64,000 bases of DNA from Ga0077548 sp035440445 (GCA_035440445.1 DAORMJ010000005.1:101258-165257); one strand, 5' to 3'; positions 27,073 to 36,282 are shown, numbered from the stretch's first letter. Program-made: numbers and translations. Notes: a model not told the origin generated them from the sequence alone.

Positions 27073-27084
27073 CCTATTTGGCGG

Positions 27085-28458
27085 CTAATTCTTGATCGGT
27101 AGCTGCATCTTGCCGATCGCCTTACCGGTTGGCTCGCCGTTACGCATCTGCACGTGGCCGCGTACGATCGTGTAGATTGGAACGCCCTTGACCTTCCAGC
27201 CGCTCCACGGCGTCGGCGGGTTCTTGCTGTGCAGCTTGCGCGGATCGATCGTCATTTCCTTGTCCATGTCGACGATCGTGAGATCGCCGTCGGAGCCGAG
27301 CGCGATCTTTCCTTTGCGCGGATACATCTGCCAGATCTTTGCAGGGTTCTCACTCGCGAGCTTCACGTAATGATTGAGTGTCATGCGGCCCTTGTTCACT
27401 TCGTTCAGCAGGAGCGGCACGCCAGTCTCGACGCCACAGAATCCTGAGATGCAGTCCCAGATAGCTGGCTTCAAGAGCTTCCCATCGATATCGCAGCCCT
27501 TTTCCTCGAGCGTATGGGGCGAGTGATCGGTTGCAACCATGTCGAGGTGGCCGTTCAGGATGCCTTCCCAGAGCACGTCCTGATGATCCTGACCGCGTAC
27601 TGGTGGGTTCATCTTAAGGAGCGGACCTACCTTCGCGAGATCTTTCGATGTCCGGAGCAGGTAGTGCGGGCCGGTTTCGCCGGTGACGTCCTGGCCACGC
27701 GCTTTCGCGTCGCGGATCAGCCACACGCCTTGCTTCGTCGTCGTGTGAACAACGTGAAGCTTGGTATTGAAGTTCTGCGCGAGGAAGATGATGTGATGGA
27801 TTGCTTCGGCTTCACACATCCAAGGGCGGGTCTGTTCCCAATAGATCGGGTCGCGCTTGCCTTCTTCCTTCATCTTGTTGGTCCAGTAATACTGGATCGG
27901 GCGGTTCTCTGCGTGAACCGCGAGGCGAAGACCGGACTTCGTGATGTTGGAGAACACCTCGTAGCACATGCCGTCGTCGGGATAAGGCAGGTTGCCAATG
28001 GTTTCGCCGAAGAAGATTTTGTAGCCGATGACACCCGCTTCAGCCATCGGCAGCACATCGTGTGCGTTGGTCTGGTGGATCACGCCGTAAAGACCGAAGT
28101 CGCAAAGCGCCTTCGATTCCGCAATTGCCTGCTTTTCCTTAACGCGCTGTGCGTTTTCCGTAGGCGGGATCACGTTCGGCATGTCGATCACGGTGGTGAT
28201 GCCGCCGCAGACGGCTGCGGTGGAGCCGGTGCCGAAGTCTTCCTTGTGCGTCATGCCCGGATCGCGGAAATGCACGTGCGCATCGATTAAGCCGGGAAGG
28301 ATGTGCTTGCCGCCAACGTCGATCACTTCCTTCGCATCGGGAAGGGTGTCATCGGCACCAATCGCCACGAACATTCCATCGGCAATTGCCACGCCGCCTC
28401 GAACCGTCTGCTCCGGCGATACAATCAAGCCGTTCTTGACAACCAGATCAGCTTTCAT
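27085..28458 (-). CDS. Dihydroorotase/hydantoinase-family cyclic amidohydrolase
   Basis: A 457-residue amidohydrolase with a two-metal site. Visible ligands are H61 and H63 (HVHFRDPG), K147 as the expected carboxylated lysine (GYKIFFG), H182 (VHAEN), H238 (HVVHTT) and D311 (TDHSPHT). The family opens cyclic amides or ureides: dihydroorotate, allantoin, hydantoins, dihydropyrimidines. Length and spacing fit allantoinase/hydantoinase better than a short dihydroorotase. Beside a molybdenum hydroxylase, a flavin monooxygenase and an amidase it is best read as the ring-opening enzyme of a nitrogen-heterocycle pathway (inference). Confidence 0.88.
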   Translation of the reverse strand: MKADLVVKNGLIVSPEQTVRGGVAIADGMFVAIGADDTLPDAKEVIDVGGKHILPGLIDAHVHFRDPGMTHKEDFGTGSTAAVCGGITTVIDMPNVIPPTENAQRVKEKQAIAESKALCDFGLYGVIHQTNAHDVLPMAEAGVIGYKIFFGETIGNLPYPDDGMCYEVFSNITKSGLRLAVHAENRPIQYYWTNKMKEEGKRDPIYWEQTRPWMCEAEAIHHIIFLAQNFNTKLHVVHTTTKQGVWLIRDAKARGQDVTGETGPHYLLRTSKDLAKVGPLLKMNPPVRGQDHQDVLWEGILNGHLDMVATDHSPHTLEEKGCDIDGKLLKPAIWDCISGFCGVETGVPLLLNEVNKGRMTLNHYVKLASENPAKIWQMYPRKGKIALGSDGDLTIVDMDKEMTIDPRKLHSKNPPTPWSGWKVKGVPIYTIVRGHVQMRNGEPTGKAIGKMQLPIKN

Positions 28459-28495
28459 CGAACTCTCCTTCTTTCACGCACGAATTCGTGCTGTC

Positions 28496-29494
28496 TCAAT
28501 GGGTATCGAAGATATTCTGGATCGCGTCGGGGTCCTGCGTCTGCGTGAGCGCAAGAGCGAGCAGGATGCGCGCCTTCCAGGGTTGAAGATTGTCGCCGGC
28601 GACGAAGCCACGCTTCTGCAGTACCGGGCTTCGAACCGTGCGGCCCGCAGCGATTCTTGAACACAGACACATGATCAGGCCTGAAGCTTTATGCATCTCG
28701 TCGAATTTAAGATCTTCGGCGGGTGTCGGTCGTCCGGCTCCGGTCGCGGCACTTACGATTCCTTTGGCACCGGCTTTCGCCGCGGCCTCGATCAGCGTTC
28801 CATCCGCACCGACGTAAGAGACGACAAGGTCCACGCGCGGGAGGACTGAAATCGCATCGACCGAGAACGTCGTTTGCGTCGAATGAAGCTTCAGCGGTGC
28901 ATGATAATAAATCACGCGGCCGTCGCAGTCGGCAAAGCCGAGCGGACCGACATCGCGCGACTGGAACGCCTCGACCCGATAGGTCGAATTCTTGGTGACG
29001 TCGCGTGCGCTGAAGATCGTGTCGTTCATCACGACAAGACAGCCAAGCCCGTGCGATTCCTTTGTTGCAGCCGTCCGTACTGCATTGATGACGTTGAGAT
29101 AGCCGTCGGCGCTCACCGCCGAGGAGGGGCGCATCGCGCCGACAAGGACTACCGGCTTGGTCGTCTTCAGCGTGAGGTGCAGGAAATAAGCAGTTTCCTC
29201 GAGCGTGTTCGTTCCGTGCGTGATGACGATGCCGTCGAGGTCTTCGAGTGAGGCGTGGATCGTCTTTACGAGATCGAACCAGTCTTTATCGACGAGCGCC
29301 TGGCTCGGCAGGCGGCGGAACGGAATTTCGCGGATTTCCGCAATCTCGTTGAGCTCGGGCATTCTGTTCAGGAGCTCAGCACTGTCGATACGTTTGTTGG
29401 CTTCGATGTACCAAGCGAGATCCAGCCGGTCCTTGCCCGCGGAATCGATCGTGCCGCCTGTGAGAATGATTCCGATCTTTGGGCGAGCGGCCAC
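28496..29494 (-). CDS. Asparaginase-family amidohydrolase with altered active site
   Basis: A 332-residue type II asparaginase-like protein without signal peptide. The catalytic threonine is T15 (LTGGTI) and Y29 is placed for the second catalytic role. The second motif reads THGTNTLEE with T95-N96, where L-asparaginases have Thr-Asp; K168 is kept. In asparaginases that Asp holds the alpha-amino group of the substrate, so this enzyme probably hydrolyses an amide lacking it. It starts 3 bp after the FAD-subunit stop and is followed by the cyclic amidohydrolase, suggesting sequential amide hydrolyses. Confidence 0.88.
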   Translation of the reverse strand: MAARPKIGIILTGGTIDSAGKDRLDLAWYIEANKRIDSAELLNRMPELNEIAEIREIPFRRLPSQALVDKDWFDLVKTIHASLEDLDGIVITHGTNTLEETAYFLHLTLKTTKPVVLVGAMRPSSAVSADGYLNVINAVRTAATKESHGLGCLVVMNDTIFSARDVTKNSTYRVEAFQSRDVGPLGFADCDGRVIYYHAPLKLHSTQTTFSVDAISVLPRVDLVVSYVGADGTLIEAAAKAGAKGIVSAATGAGRPTPAEDLKFDEMHKASGLIMCLCSRIAAGRTVRSPVLQKRGFVAGDNLQPWKARILLALALTQTQDPDAIQNIFDTH

Positions 29495-29496
29495 GA

Positions 29497-30360
29497 TTAT
29501 TTCTCCTGCAAAGAAAGTTCGGCCAGCGCGCGCTCGGTCACGACGGTCGCAAGCTTGAGCTTGGTGTCGGCGCGCATGTCGGCGGAAGGTGAGGGCTCAA
29601 CGTCCTGTGAAACCGCCTCGGCGATCCACGCAGTGTCGCCAAGCGGGAGCGTTTTGCCGATCAGCGCAGCACCGACGTTCTCCGCAAGCCTGGGATATTC
29701 GCTGCAACCGAAATATGTAACGCGAGCGGCCGTAATCGTGGTGTCATCGGTATCCGTGAGCACGGCGACACCGGCCATTGCGAAATCGCCGCGGCGGCGG
29801 CTCAATTCGAGAAACGCCCAGCGTTGGCCCGTGCGGATGCGCGGAATTCTGAAGCCGACGATGATTTCCCCGATCTTGAGATCGGTCTCGAATAGCCCAT
29901 GAAAGAATTGATCCGCCGCAACGTCACGGACGCCGTCGGGTCCGGCGATGCTCACGGTCGCGTTTAAGGCTACGATACAGGCGGGCAACTCGGCGGAAGG
30001 ATCGGCGTAGGCGACACTGCCGCCGATAGTCCCGCGGTTGCGCACGGCCACATGAGCCACGAAATGGATAGCTTTCCCGATCAGCGGAAGCTCTCGCTTC
30101 ATTTCCTCGGAACGCAGGACATCGACGTGCCGCGTCAGCGCGCCGATGTGTACATGATCTTTCTCAACGCGAATGCCGCGCAACGAATCAAGGCCCGTGA
30201 GATCGACCAGCAATTCCGGCCTGGAGAGCCGCATCGAGAGACCCGCAAGCAGACTCTGGCCGCCGGCGATCGGCACCGCAGCACCGTCATGACGGACGAG
30301 AATCTCGACCGCTTCAGCGAGCGACTCCGGTTTTACGTAGGAGAAGTTCGGGGCTTTCAT
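29497..30360 (-). CDS. Molybdenum hydroxylase FAD-binding subunit (CoxM/XdhB type)
   Basis: A 287-residue medium subunit of a xanthine dehydrogenase-family enzyme. FAD-binding motifs are IAGGQSLLAG near residue 33 and RNRGTIGGSVAYADPSAE near 110. The C-terminal CO-dehydrogenase flavoprotein domain is present. It passes electrons from the 2Fe-2S clusters to the acceptor. Unusually, it is encoded apart from the small and large subunits, which are on the opposite strand at 32126 and 32608. Confidence 0.92.
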   Translation of the reverse strand: MKAPNFSYVKPESLAEAVEILVRHDGAAVPIAGGQSLLAGLSMRLSRPELLVDLTGLDSLRGIRVEKDHVHIGALTRHVDVLRSEEMKRELPLIGKAIHFVAHVAVRNRGTIGGSVAYADPSAELPACIVALNATVSIAGPDGVRDVAADQFFHGLFETDLKIGEIIVGFRIPRIRTGQRWAFLELSRRRGDFAMAGVAVLTDTDDTTITAARVTYFGCSEYPRLAENVGAALIGKTLPLGDTAWIAEAVSQDVEPSPSADMRADTKLKLATVVTERALAELSLQEK

Positions 30361-30386
30361 GGGTCTCGTTGATCTCGCTTTATGAG

Positions 30387-30412
30387 AGAGGCGGCACCTA
30401 GGTGCCGCCTCT
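30387..30412 (-). terminator. Perfect palindromic hairpin between monooxygenase and FAD-subunit genes
   Basis: AGAGGCGGCACCT is followed immediately by its exact complement, giving 26 palindromic bases centred on CCTAGG. There is no U-tract. It lies between the HpaB-type gene (ending 30420) and the FAD-subunit gene, so it may be a processing or attenuation site that sets relative expression. Confidence 0.5.
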
Positions 30413-30419
30413 TATATCG

Positions 30420-31907
30420 TTAGCCGGCTGCCGCTGCCTTGAGAGGTTGTTCTGCATCGGGGATACCGATGCCGTTCATGATCTCTTCGACCGGGGCCTT
30501 GTAATCCCCCCAGGGGCAGTTGCCAAAGTTGTAGAAGGCATGGACGAACTGCGGACCGGCATAGAAGCGCTCATACTGGCTATGGCGCATCGCGAGTTCC
30601 GAGCCGAGATAATCCCAAGCGAGCTTCATAAACTTGAGACGTTCGATTGCGTTGCCCTGAGAGCCAGCCCAATACGTATCGAACTTGCCGCGGAGTTCGC
30701 TGTCGAGCAGGAAGTTCGCGTTCGCCGGCATCTGGAATGGGCCGGCACCGAGCATTTCGCGCACGGTTTCGGCGACTAGGTGATAGTTGTTCGTACACCA
30801 CAGTAGCGCCGCATAAAGCTCGCGGCGATTGACGTGCATGTAGCCGCCGTTGATCTCCTCTGCGTCCTCGATCGAGCCGGCGATCATGCCGCGCAGCCCG
30901 GCCTCGGAAGCAGCGAGCTTGGAGAGCGTCTCGCGAACTGCCGGAACCTGAAGCACGTCGTTCAATTCGGCTGCCTTGTAGGCGAGGCCGAGAATAAGAC
31001 CGAGTTTTTCGAGGAAGCGGACGACCGCTTGATGGTTGCCCATCACGTGTGAAGGAGTCTTGAAATACATCTCACGCGACATGCCGACGTCGTCGAGCAG
31101 GAAGACGTGCTCCCACGGCACCTTCACGTTCTCGAACACGACGACGCCGTCAGATTCGTCGAAGCGCGACGAGATCGGATTGTCGATCGGCCCGATTGCG
31201 TGATGCTCGCTGGACTTACGCGTCCAGATCGAAAGGCCCGGTGCGTTCGCCGGAACAGCGCAGGTGACGGCCTGCTGTTTCTGGTCAGGCGCGAGCGGAA
31301 GAAGATTGCCGACCCAGATCACGTCGGAAAAGGCCGCGCCCGTACCAAGCATCTTGATGCCGTTCAATACGATACCGCCGTCGGTTTCCTGCGTTACTTG
31401 CAACGTGGGGCTGCTCTGACCTGAACGATTATAAAGCTCAGGATTACGCGCGCCTTGCGGGCTGATCACTACATAGGAAGCAAACAGGTCCTTCTTCCGC
31501 AGGTAGTCGTGATAGTTCAGCAGATTCTTGCCGAAGCCCTTGCGGTTGTTCTCGAAAATCTCCGGCATCATGCAGAGCCCGGTAATGAAGCTCGCGACGT
31601 GATCCGGCGAACGGCCGAGCAAGCCGTGCGACCAGCGCGCGAGCATCTTGTGAGCTCCAGCGCGCTTGCGCAAATCGTCTTTATTCCTGGCAAGCAAGTA
31701 CCATGAGGAGAAGCGTTCGCCGTTCTCCTCATAAGACATCGTGTCGATGTGCTCTGGCAGCTTCTTATTGTCGAACAGAGTAGCAAACGAGCGTGCGCTG
31801 TTCTGAAAAGCCGGGTGCTTGGTGATGTCAGTGACGAGTTCGCGCCCAACGTAAACCTTCCGCCCGTCGCGAATTCCCTCGAGATATTCGGCTCCGCTCC
31901 GCAACAT
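30420..31907 (-). CDS. 4-hydroxyphenylacetate 3-monooxygenase (HpaB)-family flavin-dependent oxygenase
   Basis: A 495-residue large component of a two-component FADH2-dependent monooxygenase. Family segments include the early RWSHGLLGRSPDHVASFITG, SGQSSPTLQVTQETDGGIVLNG (split as two strands) and VPWEHVFLLDD in the middle. ATG 31907 has AAGGAG seven bases upstream and is preferred over an in-frame start 21 bases earlier. It needs reduced flavin, which the reductase at 39625 would supply. HpaB relatives hydroxylate phenols and also nitrogen heteroaromatics; some cleave rings. First gene of the leftward half of the divergent cluster. Confidence 0.9.
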   Translation of the reverse strand: MLRSGAEYLEGIRDGRKVYVGRELVTDITKHPAFQNSARSFATLFDNKKLPEHIDTMSYEENGERFSSWYLLARNKDDLRKRAGAHKMLARWSHGLLGRSPDHVASFITGLCMMPEIFENNRKGFGKNLLNYHDYLRKKDLFASYVVISPQGARNPELYNRSGQSSPTLQVTQETDGGIVLNGIKMLGTGAAFSDVIWVGNLLPLAPDQKQQAVTCAVPANAPGLSIWTRKSSEHHAIGPIDNPISSRFDESDGVVVFENVKVPWEHVFLLDDVGMSREMYFKTPSHVMGNHQAVVRFLEKLGLILGLAYKAAELNDVLQVPAVRETLSKLAASEAGLRGMIAGSIEDAEEINGGYMHVNRRELYAALLWCTNNYHLVAETVREMLGAGPFQMPANANFLLDSELRGKFDTYWAGSQGNAIERLKFMKLAWDYLGSELAMRHSQYERFYAGPQFVHAFYNFGNCPWGDYKAPVEEIMNGIGIPDAEQPLKAAAAG

Positions 31908-32053
31908 GCACTTACTCCTTGATTCCAATAGCGCGCTAAACCCCGAGCGCAGATAGCAACATTACATAGCTATTTTTTCGAGTAAATCCTATAGTTAAAC
32001 TTTGTGCACTTGCCGATTATTCCGTCGAGATTGTGAGTATTATTTGGGTTATA

Positions 32054-32064
32054 TTGCAGTGCAA
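32054..32064. promoter_or_regulatory. Perfect palindrome TTGCAGTGCAA in the divergent promoter region
   Basis: TTGCA-G-TGCAA is an exact 5-1-5 palindrome in the 218-bp gap between the divergent monooxygenase and 2Fe-2S-subunit genes. A related half-site, GTGCACTTGC, occurs near 32004-32013. Its position suits a shared operator for both directions; the MarR regulator at 40188 is the obvious candidate ligand. Inference. Confidence 0.45.
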
Positions 32065-32069
32065 GTTGC

Positions 32070-32099
32070 TTGTTAGAAGAAATTGTTCAAACATAAGAT
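32070..32099 (+). promoter_or_regulatory. Putative sigma-70-type promoter for the CoxS-CoxL-Liv operon
   Basis: TTGTTA (32070-32075) and TAAGAT (32094-32099) are separated by 18 bases and lie 27 bases before the 2Fe-2S-subunit start. The match is moderate. The palindrome at 32054-32064 lies just upstream. Confidence 0.35.
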
Positions 32100-32125
32100 A
32101 GCTACGTAATGGATTTATACTTCTG

Positions 32126-32611
32126 ATGGCTGACGAGCTTAGCATCGCACTGACGGTTAATGGCGAGCGCATCGAGCGTGATGTGAAAGCCCGCCAAAGC
32201 CTTGCGGATTTCCTGCGAGAAGAACTTGCCCTGACCGGCACGCATCTGGGCTGCGAGCATGGGGTGTGCGGTGCCTGTTCCGTCGTAATCGACGGCGACG
32301 TCGTGCGTAGCTGCCTCACTTTGGCGGCGCAGGTGAACGGAAAGACGGTTGAAACGATCGAAGGTCTTTCGGATCGTGGTGCGCTCAAGAAGTTGCAGGC
32401 TGCCTTTCTGCGGTATAACGCTGCGCAATGCGGATTCTGCACCCCGGGAATGCTCGTCATTGCGCACGACATGATCTCGCGCGGCGAAGCGGGCGATCGC
32501 GACGAAATCAGAGACTACATCTCCGGCAACTTCTGCCGCTGCACCGGCTATCAGGCGATCGTGAATGCCATCGAGTCCGTCGCCAAGGAAGAAAAGGCCG
32601 GCGTGGCATGA
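32126..32611 (+). CDS. Molybdenum hydroxylase 2Fe-2S subunit (CoxS/XdhC-type small subunit)
   Basis: A 161-residue small subunit with two [2Fe-2S] clusters. The plant-ferredoxin-like cluster uses C43, C48, C51 and C63 (GCEHGVCGACS). The second uses C102, C105, C137 and C139 (CGFCTPG, CRCTGY). It carries electrons from the molybdopterin site to FAD. It overlaps the large-subunit gene (ATGA). Confidence 0.95.
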   Translation: MADELSIALTVNGERIERDVKARQSLADFLREELALTGTHLGCEHGVCGACSVVIDGDVVRSCLTLAAQVNGKTVETIEGLSDRGALKKLQAAFLRYNAAQCGFCTPGMLVIAHDMISRGEAGDRDEIRDYISGNFCRCTGYQAIVNAIESVAKEEKAGVA

Positions 32612-34983
32612 GAGCGATGCACATCGGAGAGTCGGGGGTCCGGATTGGTGACCGCGTGGAGCGGCCGGGATTGATGCGGCTGTTGCGCGGCCGCGGCAAG
32701 TATATCGGTGATATGGCTTTGCCGCGCATGCTGCATCTGGCATTTCTCCGCAGCCCACACGCCTATGCCCGGATAGTACGCATAGATAAGTCACGCGCCG
32801 AAGCGCTCGACTACGTGCATGCCGTTTTCACTGGCAATGAATTGCGCGAACACTGCCTGCCGTTGCTTGGTACCGCGGAGAATCGCGTCGGCTATAAAGC
32901 GGCCCCGCAGTATCCGATGGCGACCGATACGGTGTTCTGGCAAGGGCAGCCTGTTGTTGCCGTCGTTGCCGAGAGCAGGGCTGCTGCAGAAGATGCGCTC
33001 GAGTTTCTCGATATCGAATGGGATGTGCTTACGCCGGTCGTGAGCGGCCGCGAAGCGCTTGAGGATGGCGCGCAAGTCATTCACGCTGAGTTAAACGGTA
33101 ATCTAGCTTATGAGCACAAGATCAAGGCCGGCGATCCGGCGAAAGCATTTGCCGAGAGCGACTGCGTCATCGAGCATGATTTCCGTTTTTATCGCCAGAC
33201 CGGACTGACGCTTGAGCCGCGCGGTCTGATCGCCGATTACGATCCGGGGGGCGAAACGCTGACGGTTTATCATTCGCACCAGTCGCCGTTTCAGATGCAG
33301 GACGTGTTCGCGCGGCACATGCGGCTGCCTGAGAACAGCGTGCGCGTGATCGCGCCAGATGTTGGTGGGGGCTTCGGCGTAAAGATCAACACCTATGCCG
33401 AGGAGGTTGCGGTTGCCGTGGTCAGCCGTCTTCTGAAGCGGCCAGTGAAATTCTGCGCCGACCGGCTGGAGTCGTTCTCGTCAGACATGCATTCGCGCGA
33501 TCACGAGATCCTGGCGAAGATCGCAGTTTCCAAAGACGGGAGAATTCAAGCGGTCGGTGTCGACGATATTTCCGCGATCGGGGCTTATGGCGTGCATCTG
33601 CGTTTCAACATCGCCGAGAGCATGATGTTGATCACAAACATGGGTGCTCCCTACGAATTCTCAAACTATGAGGCGCGCGGCCGCAGCGTCTACGTAAACA
33701 AGAACATCATCGGCATGTTCCGCGGCGTCGGGATACCGCTGTCTTGTGCCACCTGCGATGTGCTTGTCGATCTCGCCGCGGAACGGATCGGCATGGATCC
33801 GGTAGCGATACGCAAGCTCAATTATCGCAAGGCGTCGTCGATGCCGTGCGTGACGCCAGGCGGCTCCAAGCTATCAAATATGAATCTTGAAGCTTGCCTC
33901 GATCGTCTCGTCGAGCGAATGAACTACAAAGCGCTCCGCGCCGAACAGGCAGCGCTGCGCAAGAAGGGCATCTATCGCGGCATCGGTATCAGTACATACA
34001 TCGAGCCTGTCGCTTACGGGCCTCTCTATTATGGGCCGACCGGCGCATCCATCAGCTCCGCTGACGGCTGCACGCTGCGGTTGGATCCGAGTGGCGCAGT
34101 CCGTTGCGTCACCAGTATCACCGATCAGGGGCAGGGCACGCTCGCCGCGCTTGCCCAGATCGTGGCCGATGAGCTCCGCATCTCGATGAGCGCGATCGAC
34201 ATGATTTCGGGCGACAGCGCGGTGTCGAATTACGGTGGGGGTGCCTGGGCGTCTCGCGGCGCTATGTGCGGCGGCGAAGCGGCGCTGAAAGCTGCGCGTG
34301 CGCTCAAGAAAAACATCCTAAATATGGCCGCGGTCATCACGCAGTCCAAGGCTGAGGATCTCGAGCTTCGCGAGGAAGGCGTCGTCAATAAGCAAACCGG
34401 TCTGCGTGTTACCACACTCGCCGACATCGGCCGCATCGGCCACTTCCGTCAAGATACGTTGCCGCCGGACTTCGATGTGCAGCTCTCAGTGACCAAGAGC
34501 CACGTCGTCAACAATCTCGCCTATTACACCGCCTCCGGCGTGCAGGCGTCCTATCTCGAAGTCGACACCGAGACCGGCTGCATCAAGCTGCTCGGACATT
34601 GGACGGTTGCGGACTCCGGCCGCGCAATCAATCCGCTCCTGGTGGAAGAACAGCTTCGCGGCGGCATCGTGCAAGGGATCGGCTCGGTGCTCTACGAGGA
34701 ATGCATTTACGACGAGAACGGCAATCTCAACAACGCGACCATGGCTGATTACCTCGCGCCGATGGCGAGCGAGATGCCGGATATCGATGTCGAAATTCTT
34801 GATACGCCTGAAACGACAACGGATCTCGGCGCGAAGGGCGTCGGTGAGTCCGGTTTGATCGGCGCGATCGGCGCGGTCTGGGTCGCGACGACCGATGCAC
34901 TGAAGCCGTTTGGCGCTTTCGTTAATGCGCAGCCGTTTACGCCTGAGCGCGTTCTCGACGCGATCGCAGCGGCAAAGAACTAA
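32608..34983 (+). CDS. Molybdenum hydroxylase large subunit (xanthine dehydrogenase family)
   Basis: A 791-residue molybdopterin-cytosine-dinucleotide-type subunit that hydroxylates a substrate with water. Visible features: GDVGGGFGVK-type loop near residue 250, GMFRGVGIP where CO dehydrogenase would have its Cys-containing VAYRCSFR, GQGTLAALAQIVADEL, and the catalytic glutamate E747 in GVGESG. Lack of the CO-dehydrogenase loop makes it a hydroxylase of an aromatic or N-heterocyclic compound. ATG 32608 overlaps the 2Fe-2S gene stop. Confidence 0.93.
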   Translation: MRAMHIGESGVRIGDRVERPGLMRLLRGRGKYIGDMALPRMLHLAFLRSPHAYARIVRIDKSRAEALDYVHAVFTGNELREHCLPLLGTAENRVGYKAAPQYPMATDTVFWQGQPVVAVVAESRAAAEDALEFLDIEWDVLTPVVSGREALEDGAQVIHAELNGNLAYEHKIKAGDPAKAFAESDCVIEHDFRFYRQTGLTLEPRGLIADYDPGGETLTVYHSHQSPFQMQDVFARHMRLPENSVRVIAPDVGGGFGVKINTYAEEVAVAVVSRLLKRPVKFCADRLESFSSDMHSRDHEILAKIAVSKDGRIQAVGVDDISAIGAYGVHLRFNIAESMMLITNMGAPYEFSNYEARGRSVYVNKNIIGMFRGVGIPLSCATCDVLVDLAAERIGMDPVAIRKLNYRKASSMPCVTPGGSKLSNMNLEACLDRLVERMNYKALRAEQAALRKKGIYRGIGISTYIEPVAYGPLYYGPTGASISSADGCTLRLDPSGAVRCVTSITDQGQGTLAALAQIVADELRISMSAIDMISGDSAVSNYGGGAWASRGAMCGGEAALKAARALKKNILNMAAVITQSKAEDLELREEGVVNKQTGLRVTTLADIGRIGHFRQDTLPPDFDVQLSVTKSHVVNNLAYYTASGVQASYLEVDTETGCIKLLGHWTVADSGRAINPLLVEEQLRGGIVQGIGSVLYEECIYDENGNLNNATMADYLAPMASEMPDIDVEILDTPETTTDLGAKGVGESGLIGAIGAVWVATTDALKPFGAFVNAQPFTPERVLDAIAAAKN

Positions 34984-35021
34984 AAGCTCCAAGGCGTCAA
35001 CAACGGGAGAGTGAAAACCAA

Positions 35022-36200
35022 ATGAAACGGCTATTGAAACTCGGACTTTGCATCGCGGTCCTTGCCGCACCTATGTCTGGCATGGTGCAGGCACAGGAAA
35101 AACTGAAGATTGGCGTGCTCTCGACGATGTCCGGGCCGGGCGGCGTGATGGGGCGTCATCATCGCGATGGCGCCTTGCTCGCGCTCGAGCAGTTGAACGG
35201 CAAGCTTGGCGGTGTCGAAACAGCGCTCGTATTCGGCGACGATCAGCAGAAGCCTGATATCGGTCGTCAGGTCGTGGAAGGTATGTTGAAGCGTGACGGC
35301 GTGAAGTTCGTCACCGGCATCGTGTTCTCGAACGTTCTGCTTGCGGTCTATGATCCGGTGATTTCCGCCGGTGCGATCCTGGTCGCCGCGAGCGGTGGGC
35401 CGAGCGAGGTCGCGGGCAAAAAGTGTTCGCCGCAGTTCTTCTCGACGTCGTGGCAGAACGATCAGGCGCCCGAAGCCATGGGCAAATACCTGAACGACAA
35501 GAACATCAAGTCGGTAGCTATTCTCGCGCCCAACATGGTCGCGGGCAAGGACATGCTCACGGGCTTCAAGCGCAACTACAAAGGCATGATCGCTGCTGAA
35601 ATCTACACGAACTTCACGCAGGTCGATTATCAGTCGGAACTCTCGCAGATCCGTGCCGCCAAGCCGGACGCGGTCTTCGTGTTCTATCCGGGCGGTCTCG
35701 GCATTCAGTTCGTGAAGCAGTATGCGCAAGCTGGTTTGCAGAAGCAGATCCCGCTTTACTCGGTTTACACGCAGAACGAGACCACTCTTGGTGCAATCGG
35801 CGACGCGGCTGACGGCAGCTACGAAGCAGGCTTCTGGTCTCCGGACCTGAAGAACCCGACGAACGAAGCGTTCGTCGCCGCCTTCCGCAAGAAGTTCAAC
35901 TACAACCCGTCCGAATATGCGGCGGCGAGCTATGACGCGATCCGCCTGATCGATAGCGGTCTGCGTCAGACCAAGGGCAACACCAGCGATACGAACGCCG
36001 TCATCGCTGCCATGAAGAAGGCCGATTTCCAGTCGGTACGTGGTCAGTTTAAGTTCAACACCAACCACTTCCCGATCCAGGATTACTACCTCTTCAAGCT
36101 GACAAAGAGCGGCGAGGGCAATACCTTCTACCGCAAGCAGGAGAGCCTGATCCTTAAGGGGCACGGCGACTTCTACGCCACCAACTGCGCGATGAAGTAA
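35022..36200 (+). CDS. Liv-type ABC transporter substrate-binding protein
   Basis: A 392-residue periplasmic binding protein with a signal peptide (residues 1-24, LCIAVLAAPMSGMVQA). Mature start EKLKIGVLSTMSGPGG is typical; FYPGGLGIQFVKQYAQAG is the hinge region. Strong Shine-Dalgarno GGGAGAG. It is first in a complete Liv set and directly follows the hydroxylase, so it likely captures the pathway's substrate. A terminator-like hairpin follows it. Confidence 0.93.
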   Translation: MKRLLKLGLCIAVLAAPMSGMVQAQEKLKIGVLSTMSGPGGVMGRHHRDGALLALEQLNGKLGGVETALVFGDDQQKPDIGRQVVEGMLKRDGVKFVTGIVFSNVLLAVYDPVISAGAILVAASGGPSEVAGKKCSPQFFSTSWQNDQAPEAMGKYLNDKNIKSVAILAPNMVAGKDMLTGFKRNYKGMIAAEIYTNFTQVDYQSELSQIRAAKPDAVFVFYPGGLGIQFVKQYAQAGLQKQIPLYSVYTQNETTLGAIGDAADGSYEAGFWSPDLKNPTNEAFVAAFRKKFNYNPSEYAAASYDAIRLIDSGLRQTKGNTSDTNAVIAAMKKADFQSVRGQFKFNTNHFPIQDYYLFKLTKSGEGNTFYRKQESLILKGHGDFYATNCAMK

Positions 36201-36212
36201 CGACGTCATCGA

Positions 36213-36250
36213 TCGCCGGCGGGTCTCGGGAACTCGCCGGCGAATTTTTC
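36213..36250 (+). terminator. Intrinsic terminator or attenuator after the binding-protein gene
   Basis: TCGCCGGCG (36213-36221) pairs exactly with CGCCGGCGA (36235-36243), followed by five T's (36245-36249). Partial termination here would make more binding protein than permease, as is common in such operons. Confidence 0.75.
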
Positions 36251-36282
36251 TAAGGAATAAGGCAAGGCCACTACGAGGGAAG

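Noticed and set aside
32608..34983. Carbon monoxide dehydrogenase assignment
   Set aside because: The Cys-containing VAYRCSFR loop of true CoxL is absent (FRGVG instead), so a general hydroxylase is the safer call despite the nearby CoxG.
35031..36209. 392-codon open frame on the minus strand
   Set aside because: It lies exactly opposite the binding-protein gene and has no family features; long antisense frames are common in GC-rich DNA.
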